Source: Ruminococcaceae bacterium UBA3323
GTDB taxonomy: Bacteria; Bacillota; Clostridia; Oscillospirales; Acutalibacteraceae
Reading direction: 5' to 3'
Length of the DNA: 49,861 nt
NCBI GenBank assembly: GCA_002361935.1
Contig: DESD01000047.1
Span: forward strand, 1 to 49,861
Part shown: positions 16,576 through 25,033 of the stretch, piece by piece
Layout of the letters: each line of letters opens with the position of its first letter
How positions within the stretch are numbered: position 1 is the first letter of the stretch
Position numbers and translations under genes: made by a program
The notes under the pieces: generated by a model
Seen by the model: only the letters and a program-made list of their open reading frames with translations
What the model was told of the DNA's origin: nothing
The model's database searches: none

Positions 16576-18243
16576 TCAGAAAAGACCGATTGTGTTGCCG
16601 TTTTCATCAATATCAATCTTATATGCCGCAGGCGCTTTGGAAAGACCGGGCATCGTCATAATAGAGCCGGTCTGGCAAACAAGGAAGCCTGCACCATTGG
16701 AAAGATTAACGGATGAAACAGTGATTCTGAAATCACTTGGCTTACCGAGCAACGCAGGGTTATCGGAAAGACTGTATTGCGTTTTTGCCATGCAAACAGG
16801 CATTTTATCAGCACCGAGCGCAACAAATTCCTCTATACTCTTCTTTGCCTCTTTCGTATAATCAACACCGCTTGCCCCGTAAATTTCACGGGCAATAGTT
16901 TCAATTTTATCATAAACAGACATATCAAGGTCATAAAGGCAATGGAAATCACTTTCCCTTTCGCAGGCTTCAACAACCTTTTCAGCAAGCTCAATACCGC
17001 CTTCTCCGCCTTCGGCAAAGCATTTGGTAACTGCAAAATCAGCACCCTTTGCTTCACAGTAACTTTTCACGAATTCGATTTCCTTTTCTGTATCTGCATA
17101 AAAATGATTTATTGCAACAACAACAGGAACGCCGTATTTTTTAAGATTATCAATATGAGCGCCAAGATTGACAGAGCCTTTTTCAAGAGCCTCCATATTT
17201 TCACCGATAAGCTCTGTTTTCGGAACGCCGCCGTTATATTTCATAGAGCGAACAGTTGAAACAAGCACAATACAGCTTGGCTTCAGACCGGCAAAGCGGC
17301 ATTTGATATCAAGAAATTTTTCGGCACCCAGATCAGAACCGAAGCCTGCCTCCGTTACGCAGTAATCGGCAAGCTTCAGAGCTGTTTTGGTTGCTCTGAC
17401 AGAATTGCAGCCATGTGCAATATTGGCAAAAGGACCGCCATGCATAATTGCAGGCGTATTTTCAAGAGTCTGAACAAGATTGGGTTTTATTGCATCCTTC
17501 AAAAGAACGGTCATAGCACCATCTGCTTGGATATCTCTGCAATAAACAGGCTGATTGTCATATGTGTAAGCAACAAGAATATTTCCGAGCCTTCTTTTTA
17601 AATCAAACAAATCCTCTGAAAGGCAAAGAATTGCCATAACCTCGGAAGCAACTGTTATAATGAAATGATCCTCTCTTGGGATACCGTTCAGCTTTCCGCC
17701 AAGAGAGCATACAATGTTACGGAGTGCACGATCATTCATATCAAGACATCTTTTAACAAGAACTCTTCTTTGATCTATATTAAGTGCATTACCCTGCTGA
17801 ATATGATTATCAAGAATAGCGCACATAAGGTTGTTTGCACTTGTAATTGCGTGCATATCTCCGGTAAAATGGAGATTGATATCCTCCATAGGAACAACCT
17901 GACTGTATCCGCCGCCTGCAGCGCCGCCTTTTATTCCGAATACAGGACCTAAGGACGGTTCACGAAGAGCTATGATTGCATTCTTGCCGATTTTTGAAAG
18001 AGATTGACCCAAACCGATGCTGACCGTTGTTTTGCCCTCTCCTGCAGGAGTTGGGTTAACAGCAGTTACAAGTATAAGCTTTCCGTCTTTGTTATCCTTT
18101 ACCCGGTTTATCAAATCATCCGAAAGCTTTGCTTTATAATGGCCATACGGCTCAATCTCGCTGCTGTCAATTCCGATTGATTTTGCAATTTCGGAAATAG
18201 GTTTCATTTCAGCCTGCTGTGCAATTTCAATATCACTTAACAT
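16576..18243 (-). CDS. fhs: Formate--tetrahydrofolate ligase
   Basis: A 555-residue 10-formyl-THF synthetase joining formate and THF with ATP; it is the entry to one-carbon metabolism and, in acetogens, to the Wood-Ljungdahl methyl branch. The P-loop PTPAGEGKTTVSIGLGQSL is at about residues 64-82. IALREPSLGPVFGIKGGAAGGGYSQ and DIKCRFAGLKPSC are further family blocks, and the C-terminal MPGLSKAPAAYKIDID is standard. It has its own promoter (18276-18304) and heads the operon fhs-tsaE-tsaB-rpiB. It is present in many non-acetogenic clostridia, so it does not prove acetogenesis. Confidence 0.97.
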   Translation of the reverse strand: MLSDIEIAQQAEMKPISEIAKSIGIDSSEIEPYGHYKAKLSDDLINRVKDNKDGKLILVTAVNPTPAGEGKTTVSIGLGQSLSKIGKNAIIALREPSLGPVFGIKGGAAGGGYSQVVPMEDINLHFTGDMHAITSANNLMCAILDNHIQQGNALNIDQRRVLVKRCLDMNDRALRNIVCSLGGKLNGIPREDHFIITVASEVMAILCLSEDLFDLKRRLGNILVAYTYDNQPVYCRDIQADGAMTVLLKDAIKPNLVQTLENTPAIMHGGPFANIAHGCNSVRATKTALKLADYCVTEAGFGSDLGAEKFLDIKCRFAGLKPSCIVLVSTVRSMKYNGGVPKTELIGENMEALEKGSVNLGAHIDNLKKYGVPVVVAINHFYADTEKEIEFVKSYCEAKGADFAVTKCFAEGGEGGIELAEKVVEACERESDFHCLYDLDMSVYDKIETIAREIYGASGVDYTKEAKKSIEEFVALGADKMPVCMAKTQYSLSDNPALLGKPSDFRITVSSVNLSNGAGFLVCQTGSIMTMPGLSKAPAAYKIDIDENGNTIGLF

Positions 18244-18275
18244 AATCTTCCCCCACAGTTCAATTTTGTTCTTAT

Positions 18276-18304
18276 ATTATATATTAAAACCAATAATAAT
18301 TCAA
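18276..18304 (-). promoter_or_regulatory. Sigma-A promoter of fhs operon
   Basis: On the minus strand TTGAAT (18299-18304), a 17-base spacer and TATAAT (18276-18281) lie 33 bases upstream of the fhs start. A GGGGGAAG ribosome-binding site follows. Confidence 0.7.
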
Positions 18305-18342
18305 CCTAAAAAAGTATATAAACATTGTTAATAATTTTCATC

Positions 18343-18371
18343 TTGAAAATAAAAGAGTTAGAGAATATAAT
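18343..18371 (+). promoter_or_regulatory. Sigma-A promoter of the SEDS gene
   Basis: TTGAAA (18343-18348), a 17-base spacer and TATAAT (18366-18371) lie 31 bases before the GTG start at 18403. An AAAGGAGG ribosome-binding site precedes that start. Confidence 0.72.
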
Positions 18372-18402
18372 ATTAGCATATTGATGACAAAGGAGGCAGA
18401 GT

Positions 18403-19572
18403 GTGAATAATACAAAAAGAAAGACATCGCTTGGGGAATTCTTCAGCGGTCTTGATTATATTACGATAATAACGGCTGTCATCAGCTCTGTTTACGGATT
18501 TATTCTTGTTTACAGTGCTCTTTATTCAAAGCTTGATCAGGATACTCTGCTTAAATCCTCCATAAAAGCCATGCTTGTTACCGTGCTTTCAACCATCGTC
18601 GGCATTATAATCGCACTGATACTGTCGCTTATCAATTATGAAGCCATAAGCAAGCTTTGGCCTTTTATAGCGGCAGGCTGTATTGTAATGATGATTATTA
18701 CATACTTTTTCGGCACAGGCCCCCCGGACAGACCGGATGCAAGAAGCTGGCTTAATTTCGGATTGTTCACCATTCAGACATCTGAATTTCTGAAAATCGG
18801 GTTTATTATTTCATTTTCGTATCATCTTGATCTGGTTAAGGATCATATAAACAGAATTAAAAACATTGTTCCTCTTGTAATTCACGGCCTGATTCCGATA
18901 GCTCTTGTTGTTCTTACCGGTGATGCAGGATCGGCACTGATTTTCCTTTTAATGTTCATCGGCATGCTGTTTTTCGCTAAAATAAACATTGGCTATTTTG
19001 TTGCAGGAATCTGCGCAATCGTTGTGGCTTTCATAAGTGCATGGAAGCTTGGGATTATCAACGGGCTACAGCGTTCAAGAATTGAGGCGCTGTTTTACCC
19101 AGAGCAATACGCAGATGTTATGTATCAGCAAACAAACGGCAAAATTGCCATGGGCAGCGGCGGTTGGTTCGGCCAAGGCTATTTACAGGGCAAAATGACA
19201 CAGGGCGGCGCTGTTCCTGTTAACGAAAGTGATATGATTCTAACTGTTGCCGGAGAGGAATTCGGTTACATAGGCGCCATGGCTGTTATACTGCTTTTGG
19301 CAGTTCTTATGATCAGAATTGCAAAAATCGGTTTAAAGGCAAGAGATAATGTAGGATATTTAATGTGCCTTGGCATTTCGGTTATGCTTTTTGCACAGGT
19401 GCTTGTTAATGTTGGAATGGAGCTTTCTCTGCTTCCTTGTATCGGCATTACGCTTCCGCTCTTCTCTTCGGGAGGTTCTTCCAGTTTGAGTATTTATATA
19501 ACGCTTGGAATTGTTCTTTCGGTTTACCGATACAGTAAGGCACAAAAGGTTTCATTATTTTACAAATATTAA
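18403..19572 (+). CDS. rodA: SEDS-family peptidoglycan glycosyltransferase (RodA type)
   Basis: A 389-residue integral membrane protein with about ten helices, of the RodA/FtsW/SpoVE family that polymerises lipid II. Family motifs seen are DARSWLNFG (extracellular loop), TSEFLKIGFI, and the C-terminal NVGMELSLLPCIGITLPLFSSGGSS, which contains the conserved PLFSxGGSS block. QGKMTQGGAVPVNESDMILTVAGEEFG holds the SEDS catalytic-loop region (ESDxI and EE/FG). RodA is preferred over FtsW because of the Q-G-xxxQG...VPExxTDFI-like spacing, but it stands alone here without mreBCD or pbp2, so the subfamily is not certain. It ends in a strong terminator. Confidence 0.88.
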   Translation: MNNTKRKTSLGEFFSGLDYITIITAVISSVYGFILVYSALYSKLDQDTLLKSSIKAMLVTVLSTIVGIIIALILSLINYEAISKLWPFIAAGCIVMMIITYFFGTGPPDRPDARSWLNFGLFTIQTSEFLKIGFIISFSYHLDLVKDHINRIKNIVPLVIHGLIPIALVVLTGDAGSALIFLLMFIGMLFFAKINIGYFVAGICAIVVAFISAWKLGIINGLQRSRIEALFYPEQYADVMYQQTNGKIAMGSGGWFGQGYLQGKMTQGGAVPVNESDMILTVAGEEFGYIGAMAVILLLAVLMIRIAKIGLKARDNVGYLMCLGISVMLFAQVLVNVGMELSLLPCIGITLPLFSSGGSSSLSIYITLGIVLSVYRYSKAQKVSLFYKY

Positions 19573-19596
19573 ACATACCTATAAAAAACAATTATG

Positions 19597-19628
19597 AAAA
19601 TAAGGACTTGCAGGCAAGTCCTTATTTT
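19597..19628. terminator. Intrinsic terminator after rodA
   Basis: A 15-bp perfect stem (19597-19611 with 19614-19628) with a 2-base loop is flanked by A4 on the left and T6 on the right. It isolates the SEDS gene from the sigma-factor operon. Confidence 0.92.
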
Positions 19629-19753
19629 TTATAAATATTACAACCGATATATAAACACATTATCAATATAAAACGTTGCAGCAAAAATATAAAAAAGATC
19701 TGCAACTTTTTGCACCGGAAATGTGTTATCTTAGATAAGAGGTGATGATTGAT

Positions 19754-20248
19754 ATGTCCGTAATAAACTTTGATAAACAGCGCTTTGATAATATATACCA
19801 AAAATATGCAGGTATAGTTTTCAGAACATCATATAATTTTCTCTTAAATAAAGAAGATGCAGAGGATGTTGTTCAGGAGGTTTTTATTAAGTATTTTATT
19901 CGTGATAAAACATTTAATGACGATAATCACGAAAAAGCGTGGATACTCAGAGTTACAGCAAATTTGTGCAAAAATATTTTACGTTCCAAATCCCGCAAAG
20001 GTCTGCCGTTGGATGAAACAATAAAAATCAATGATGATGATTTTGAAAGTTCCAGAATTAGGCATTTGGATTTAGAAAATACAATGTCTGAATTAACAGC
20101 TAATCAAAGAATGGCTATTCATCTGTACTATTATGAGCAAATTCCAATAAAGTATATAGCCAAAATAATGAAAACAAATGAAAATACAGTAAAATCTTAT
20201 CTGTTACGGGCAAAAAACAAAATGAAAATATATTTTGAAAAGGAGTAA
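19754..20248 (+). CDS. ECF-type RNA polymerase sigma factor
   Basis: About 164 residues with only sigma regions 2 and 4. Region 2.2 is seen in LLNKEDAEDVVQEVFIKYF. Region 4 is in MSELTANQRMAIHLYYYEQIPIKYIAKIMKTNENTVKSYLLRAKNKMK, with the helix-turn-helix at its end. The start at 19754 is fixed by AGAGGTGAT 7 bases upstream; GTG 19742 and ATG 19745 overlap that site and are unlikely. The downstream gene, starting 4 bases later, encodes a membrane protein in the usual anti-sigma position. The upstream 125-base gap (19629-19753) has the inverted hexamers GTTGCA (19675) and TGCAAC (19701) but no clear sigma-A promoter, so autoregulation is possible but unproven. Confidence 0.93.
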   Translation: MSVINFDKQRFDNIYQKYAGIVFRTSYNFLLNKEDAEDVVQEVFIKYFIRDKTFNDDNHEKAWILRVTANLCKNILRSKSRKGLPLDETIKINDDDFESSRIRHLDLENTMSELTANQRMAIHLYYYEQIPIKYIAKIMKTNENTVKSYLLRAKNKMKIYFEKE

Positions 20249-20252
20249 AATT

Positions 20253-21353
20253 ATGAATTATAACGAATACAATAATAAAATTGATTTATCGGATGAGCTC
20301 TATGAAAAAACTTTCAACAGTGTTAAATCAGCAGTTTCAAAGCATAATCAGGCACACAAAAAAAGAAAAATGGCTCTGCTCTCTGCGGCTGCATGTTTTG
20401 TTGTATTTGCATGCTCAATTTCTGCTATGAAATATTCAGCAAAAAATCCTGCCCCCAACACACCCGGAACAGCCGTCGGCACACCGACAGAAGAGCCCGA
20501 TAATGAGAGCAGCATAAAAATTACAACCGGGAGTTTAAAATATCCCCACAAAATTATTATTGACAATAAGATATACTCTCAGTATTATTTCGGAGATGCA
20601 AAGGGTGATAAAAATAATAATATTGAATTAAAGCAATCTGAAATAAGTGAATTAATATGTGAAATTGATTTTTTTAATCTCACGGATGATCTGACAAATT
20701 TTGAACCTATGAGTCCCGGAGATGCAAAAACTAACAGGTTTTATAAAGCGAAAGCTTACAGATATTCCAAGGCAGAAAGTGACAATGTAATTATAGTGCA
20801 GGCAAAAGATAAATACTATCTGTTTTATCTTGACGGCTTAACTACTGATTATACGATTGAGGAATTATTTAATATATATACAGCCAACGGAGCAAATAAA
20901 ATTGCAGGTATTGAAATATGGCAGGATGAATTCTATAAGCTTACGGCCTCCGGTGCACAGGATACTGCAAACGATGAGGTTCGTCCGCTGCAAATCGGTA
21001 CAATAAAAAATCAAGAGGCTATAAATTCCATATTAACTATTCTAAATAACAATCATTCCGCACACAGTAATCGCAATGATTATTTAAGTGAATATGATAA
21101 GGCTCTTAAAGAATATTATGACAGCGGTTTAATGAAAAATTATCCGCTGATGTCAGAATACGGAGTATATAAATTAAAAATTATATTTTCAGATGGAAGT
21201 GAATTAATTCCTGATAAATTCAGTTTAGATATATTGGTAAAAAAAGATTCGTTTTGCTTTTGTATCTGTGCTAAAGAAGATAAAACGAATTATCTATTAG
21301 ATAATTCCGGGTATGATAAACTAACGGAAATAATCCATTCGGCAATACAGTAA
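20253..21353 (+). CDS. Putative membrane anti-sigma factor / sensor partner of the ECF sigma
   Basis: About 366 residues with one membrane helix near residues 38-56 (MALLSAAACFVVFACSISAM), preceded by a basic stretch HKKRK, so the short N-terminus is inside and the large C-terminal domain outside. The start at 20253 has AAGGAG 7 bases upstream. Position and topology suggest an anti-sigma factor. The cytoplasmic segment (about 37 residues, IDLSDELYEKTFNSVKSAV) is too short for a classical zinc-binding anti-sigma domain and has no HxxxCxxC. The external domain is acidic, without a family I can name. A proline/threonine-rich linker (PNTPGTAVGTPTEEP) follows the helix. Function as an anti-sigma is inferred from context only. 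Confidence 0.68.
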   Translation: MNYNEYNNKIDLSDELYEKTFNSVKSAVSKHNQAHKKRKMALLSAAACFVVFACSISAMKYSAKNPAPNTPGTAVGTPTEEPDNESSIKITTGSLKYPHKIIIDNKIYSQYYFGDAKGDKNNNIELKQSEISELICEIDFFNLTDDLTNFEPMSPGDAKTNRFYKAKAYRYSKAESDNVIIVQAKDKYYLFYLDGLTTDYTIEELFNIYTANGANKIAGIEIWQDEFYKLTASGAQDTANDEVRPLQIGTIKNQEAINSILTILNNNHSAHSNRNDYLSEYDKALKEYYDSGLMKNYPLMSEYGVYKLKIIFSDGSELIPDKFSLDILVKKDSFCFCICAKEDKTNYLLDNSGYDKLTEIIHSAIQ

Positions 21354-21386
21354 GTATGGTTTTTACTAATTGTAACTGCAAAAGAC

Positions 21387-21413
21387 AAAAGGACTTCAGA
21401 ATGAAGTCCTTTT
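21387..21413. terminator. Bidirectional intrinsic terminator
   Basis: A 12-bp stem AAAAGGACTTCA/TGAAGTCCTTTT (21387-21398 with 21402-21413) with a GAA loop lies between the convergent sigma/anti-sigma operon and the cdaA-cdaR operon. Confidence 0.92.
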
Positions 21414-21417
21414 AATA

Positions 21418-22698
21418 TTATTTTTCTTTTGGAGTTACATTCACATTCACAGTATATGTGCCGATTACCCAGCTATTACCCTGTGTATTTACTGATATGG
21501 AAAGCTTACACACAGTTGTTTTTTCAGTAATAGCATCCTCACCGTCCATTGGAGCAAGAGCAAGAACAAGGCTTGACTTATCAATTGTATCAATAACATT
21601 TTCATTTGCAACAATTCTGACTGTATTTGAAGAAATACCTGTGACATCCACATTATAGTTCTTCAGTTCGGGTTTAATATCTCTTCGGTAAATAGAAATA
21701 TCCTTTGTTGCATATTCATCAGGAACAGTAACCGTTACCACAATCTTGTCTGTTCCGTCAAGCACCTTAATTCCGCTGATTTTATTTGTTTCAAATTCAA
21801 ACTTATTTTCGCCAACATTAAGCTCTGCAAAAGAAATATTTCCAAGATTCAGAACCTTTAAATCAGAGCTTTCAAGAGCACCCACCTGGATTGAATTCAC
21901 GGAATACTCAACATCAAGAAAGCTTAACGCATTTTCCGGACCGGAAACAAAGGAAACGGACGGCTTAAGATTCTGAACCTTAAGAATCGGAATTGTAGCA
22001 ACAAAATTCTCGCCCTCGGGAATATCCACGCTGACATAATTAACAGCATTACCGTTTTCATCAACAGCTCTCGGCTGCAAATCAATTCGCTGGGATTCCG
22101 TTAACCCGTTTTCAAGGGCTATATCCGCAACAACCCTTTTTACATTGGACATATAGGTTCTGGGTCCTTTTACAATGACCATGCTTTGATTGATTGCCAC
22201 ATCGCCCACTACATATCCATCCGCAGCAAAGCTTTCGTTTGTGTAATTCAGTTCAAGAGGAAGCGTCTGCTGCTGTGCAACATCATAATATCCCTGTGCT
22301 GTAGTTGGGAAATGACTGACAATCTTAAAAGTATCGTCAACCGGCGAAACTTCAATCGGAACAGAAAGATAGCCTGTTGAGGTTACATTGCTTGTCTGAA
22401 GAGAAGCATTTATCTTTGTTTCATCAATATCCTTTGCAAGGTACTTTTTACAGGAAATCGTTACTTCAACAGTTAAATCCTTATTACCGTAATAATCAAT
22501 GCCAAGCTGTTCAGCAAGCGTATCACTGAAATCAACACTTACAGGCACAGTAATCTTCTTTGTTGTTTCCGGGCTTAAATTCATTGAGGTAACAACCCAT
22601 ATAATAATTGCGGCAATAATCGAGCATACTATCAGATATCTGTCATTATAAACAAGCTTTCTGAAGGAAAACTTACGCTTTTTCTTAACATTATCCAT
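21418..22698 (-). CDS. cdaR: YbbR-domain regulator of diadenylate cyclase (CdaR)
   Basis: A 426-residue protein with one N-terminal membrane helix (about residues 18-37, LIVCSIIAAIIIWVVTSM) followed by four tandem YbbR-type beta domains exposed outside. Repeats are visible as recurring VTVPV...D and GYVVGDVAINQSMVIVKGPRTYMSNVKRVVADI segments. In Bacillus and Listeria the CdaR homologue binds CdaA and modulates c-di-AMP synthesis. Its start shares one base with the cdaA stop (TAATG). In the classical operon glmM follows; here a terminator follows instead, so the CdaA-CdaR-GlmM unit is split. Confidence 0.93.
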   Translation of the reverse strand: MDNVKKKRKFSFRKLVYNDRYLIVCSIIAAIIIWVVTSMNLSPETTKKITVPVSVDFSDTLAEQLGIDYYGNKDLTVEVTISCKKYLAKDIDETKINASLQTSNVTSTGYLSVPIEVSPVDDTFKIVSHFPTTAQGYYDVAQQQTLPLELNYTNESFAADGYVVGDVAINQSMVIVKGPRTYMSNVKRVVADIALENGLTESQRIDLQPRAVDENGNAVNYVSVDIPEGENFVATIPILKVQNLKPSVSFVSGPENALSFLDVEYSVNSIQVGALESSDLKVLNLGNISFAELNVGENKFEFETNKISGIKVLDGTDKIVVTVTVPDEYATKDISIYRRDIKPELKNYNVDVTGISSNTVRIVANENVIDTIDKSSLVLALAPMDGEDAITEKTTVCKLSISVNTQGNSWVIGTYTVNVNVTPKEK

Positions 22699-23567
22699 TA
22701 TTTTTTCTTCCTCCTTACAAGCTTTGCAAACATCTTGTCTCCGGCAGAAGAATCATTTGGAATAAATGTATTCATAAGAATATCTCTTAAATCTCCGTCT
22801 GAGATATCGCTTGTTATTGTTCCGCCTCTTGCAACAGAAATTGCTCCTGTTTCCTCAGATACAACAACGATAACTGCATCGCTTTCCTCCGAAAGACCGA
22901 TTGCAGCACGATGACGTGTTCCGTAAGAAGCTATAACATCCTTCTTTGTTAAAGGCAGAATACAGCCTGCCGCATAAACCTTGCCGTCCCTGATAACCAT
23001 AGCTCCGTCATGAAGCGGTGTTTTAGGGAAGAAAATGCTTTCAATAAGTGCACGGGTTGGTTTTGCATTAATAACCGTTCCGCTGTCTATAACATTGCCG
23101 AGAAGCGTCTGGTTTTCAAAAACAATCAATGCACCTGTTTTATTGTCGCTCATATTGGAGCAGGCCTTGATAACAGCCTCTATACCCTCTTCAACAGCAG
23201 CAAGCCCTACAGCAACATCGGGATGGATGATTGATTTAAGGCTTTTTCTTGTTGTTCCCTTACCGATTGATTCCAGAATACTTCGCAGCTCGGGCGCAAA
23301 TATAACGGCGATTATAAGCAATATATTTGAGAAGATAGATTCAAACATATAGGTTGAAGCCTCCATATCAAGAAGACTTACAATAAAATAAATACACGCA
23401 AGAAAAAGAATTCCTTTAACGAGCTGCATCGCCCTCGTTTCTCTGATTATACGAACACATATATATATAATTACAGCAACAAGAACTATATCAAGAAAAT
23501 CAGAAAATCGGAATGTTGAAAACACACTCAATATTCTATTAAAAAAATCTGTTATAGTATCCAGCAT
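22698..23567 (-). CDS. cdaA: Diadenylate cyclase CdaA
   Basis: A 289-residue membrane enzyme that joins two ATP into c-di-AMP, which controls potassium uptake, osmolytes and cell-wall homeostasis. Three N-terminal membrane helices (about 24-41, 48-65, 77-92) precede the DAC (DisA_N) domain. Catalytic motifs are intact: DGA at 187-189 in PLHDGAMVI, and RHR at 218-220 in SYGTRHRAAIGLSEESDA. The first gene of the cdaA-cdaR pair, its start has AAGGAAG upstream. The 66-base gap to the aminotransferase gene upstream contains no clear terminator. Confidence 0.96.
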   Translation of the reverse strand: MLDTITDFFNRILSVFSTFRFSDFLDIVLVAVIIYICVRIIRETRAMQLVKGILFLACIYFIVSLLDMEASTYMFESIFSNILLIIAVIFAPELRSILESIGKGTTRKSLKSIIHPDVAVGLAAVEEGIEAVIKACSNMSDNKTGALIVFENQTLLGNVIDSGTVINAKPTRALIESIFFPKTPLHDGAMVIRDGKVYAAGCILPLTKKDVIASYGTRHRAAIGLSEESDAVIVVVSEETGAISVARGGTITSDISDGDLRDILMNTFIPNDSSAGDKMFAKLVRRKKK

Positions 23568-23633
23568 ATGAAACTTCCTTTTAATGTTATTATATCTATT
23601 TTAACATATTAAATTATAATAATAAAGTCGAAA

Positions 23634-24764
23634 TCACATTTTTTTCAATCTATTTAAAAAAATTTCACAATCCTTTACACCTGTAAACACGGACGGACAA
23701 AGGCGAACGGTTCCTCTGTCTATCGTTTTAAAGAAATTATGGGCAAGAGGTGCACAATGAAGGCCCGATCTTACGGCAATATTCCGTTCTGCAAGAAGAG
23801 CTGCCGTTTTCTCACTTGAATAGTCTTTAAAATTAAATGAAATAATCGGAGCGGACTTATATTTTTCGGGTTTGGGGCAATAAAGAACAACATTGCCGTT
23901 TTGGGACAGCCCGTTATAAAGATAATCCGTAATCTTTAATTCGTGATTATAAATATTATCTATTCCCTTAGAATGGATAAAATCTATTCCCGCCCCTAAA
24001 GAAAGGATGCCGCTGTTATTAAGCGTTCCTGCTTCCAGTCTATCCGGCAAAAAATCGGGCTGATTCGGATTGACAGACTCGCTGCCTGTTCCGCCGTCAA
24101 TAATTGTGTCAAGATAAACATCATTTTTCACGGCAAGAAAGCCTGTTCCCATATTGCCGAAAAGGCATTTATGGCCCGGAGCACAAAGAATATCAATATT
24201 GCATTCTTCCGAATCAATAGGAATAATTCCGGCCGCCTGAGCAGCGTCCACAATAAATCTTATTCCGTGCTTCTTTGCCATCTCACCAAGTCTTTTAATC
24301 GGGAAAGCAACACCGAAAACATTGGATGCTGCCATACATACAATAAGGCTTGTATTCGGTTTGATGAGTCTTTCAAAATTTCTGACGGTTTCCTCTTCAT
24401 TGAAGCTGAAATCAGCAATATCAAAGGATGCAGTGCCGGTATTCCGAAGATGATTAACCACCCTCCATACTGCATTATGCTCAAGCGAGGAAATAATTAT
24501 ATGATCTCCTTTTTTTACACTTCCTTTAATTGCCATATTCAGAGCCATGGTGCAATTCAAGGTAAATGCAACATTCTGCGGCTCAAAATGAAACATATTC
24601 CCTACTTTTTCACGAACAGAATAAATTCTTTCAGCAGTTTGAACAGATGCGGAATACCCGCCTCTGCCTGAATTAAAGCTATAGTTTTTTAAGGCATTCA
24701 CTGAACTTGACAAAACATTCGGGGGCTTAGGATAAGAGGTTGCCCCGTTATCAAGATATATCAA
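23634..24764 (-). CDS. Class V aminotransferase / cysteine desulfurase-like protein (EF2568 type)
   Basis: A 376-residue PLP enzyme of the NifS/SufS fold. MIYLDNGATSYPKPPNV is the start signature, FIVDAAQAAGIIPID carries the PLP Asp, and LCAPGHKCLFGNMGTGFL carries the PLP Lys in GHK. The catalytic-loop Cys is in VRSGLHCAPLAH, and RLCPSVFTG is the C-terminal end. This matches the group described as EF2568-like, which in many genomes lies with DUF3343, yedF and selD in labile-selenium or cysteine-sulfur trafficking. Only DUF3343 is present here, overlapping by 4 bases upstream. Desulfurase versus selenocysteine-lyase activity cannot be decided from sequence. Confidence 0.87.
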   Translation of the reverse strand: MIYLDNGATSYPKPPNVLSSSVNALKNYSFNSGRGGYSASVQTAERIYSVREKVGNMFHFEPQNVAFTLNCTMALNMAIKGSVKKGDHIIISSLEHNAVWRVVNHLRNTGTASFDIADFSFNEEETVRNFERLIKPNTSLIVCMAASNVFGVAFPIKRLGEMAKKHGIRFIVDAAQAAGIIPIDSEECNIDILCAPGHKCLFGNMGTGFLAVKNDVYLDTIIDGGTGSESVNPNQPDFLPDRLEAGTLNNSGILSLGAGIDFIHSKGIDNIYNHELKITDYLYNGLSQNGNVVLYCPKPEKYKSAPIISFNFKDYSSEKTAALLAERNIAVRSGLHCAPLAHNFFKTIDRGTVRLCPSVFTGVKDCEIFLNRLKKM

Positions 24765-24976
24765 TGCCTTTCGTACCCAAGAACTCTTATAGAATTATTT
24801 TCAAGAATTTCTATTACGTTTCTGTTGCTTTCCTCTGCTTTTACAACATACCCGCAGCCGTCTCCCGGTTTTGGATTTTCAAGCCTTTTAACAGAGGCTT
24901 TGATTTTATTTTTATTTAAAACACTTTTTGCACGCTGTGCATTTGTAATGGAACCTACCTTTATATATAAATACAT
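24761..24976 (-). CDS. DUF3343 protein (putative Se/S carrier-like)
   Basis: A 71-residue protein beginning MYLYIKVGSITNAQRAKSVL with the DUF3343 core PGDGCGYVVKA holding its single Cys. Members are small ferredoxin-like-fold proteins that occur beside EF2568-type class V aminotransferases; a role as a sulfur or selenium carrier has been proposed but not shown. It overlaps the aminotransferase by 4 bases. Its ribosome-binding site GTGAGG lies inside the 3' arm of the terminator hairpin of the upstream transporter gene. Confidence 0.85.
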   Translation of the reverse strand: MYLYIKVGSITNAQRAKSVLNKNKIKASVKRLENPKPGDGCGYVVKAEESNRNVIEILENNSIRVLGYERH

Positions 24977-24981
24977 AATAA

Positions 24982-25021
24982 AAACCTCACTTTCTACATA
25001 CTATGTGAAAATGAGGTTTTC
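24982..25021 (-). terminator. Hairpin terminator that contains the DUF3343 ribosome-binding site
   Basis: On the minus strand a stem GAAAATGAGGTTTT pairs with GAAAGTGAGGTTTT's complement across 24982-24995 and 25008-25021 (one G-U pair), followed by TTTTTATT. It lies between the transporter stop (25034) and the DUF3343 start (24976). The right arm carries GTGAGG, 8 bases before the DUF3343 ATG. Confidence 0.8.
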
Positions 25022-25033
25022 GTTTAATTCAAA

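Noticed and set aside
19675..19706. The GTTGCA/TGCAAC inverted pair as an ECF promoter or operator
   Set aside because: The arms are only 6 bp and 20 bases apart, and no AAC...CGT-type ECF promoter pair could be placed at proper spacing.
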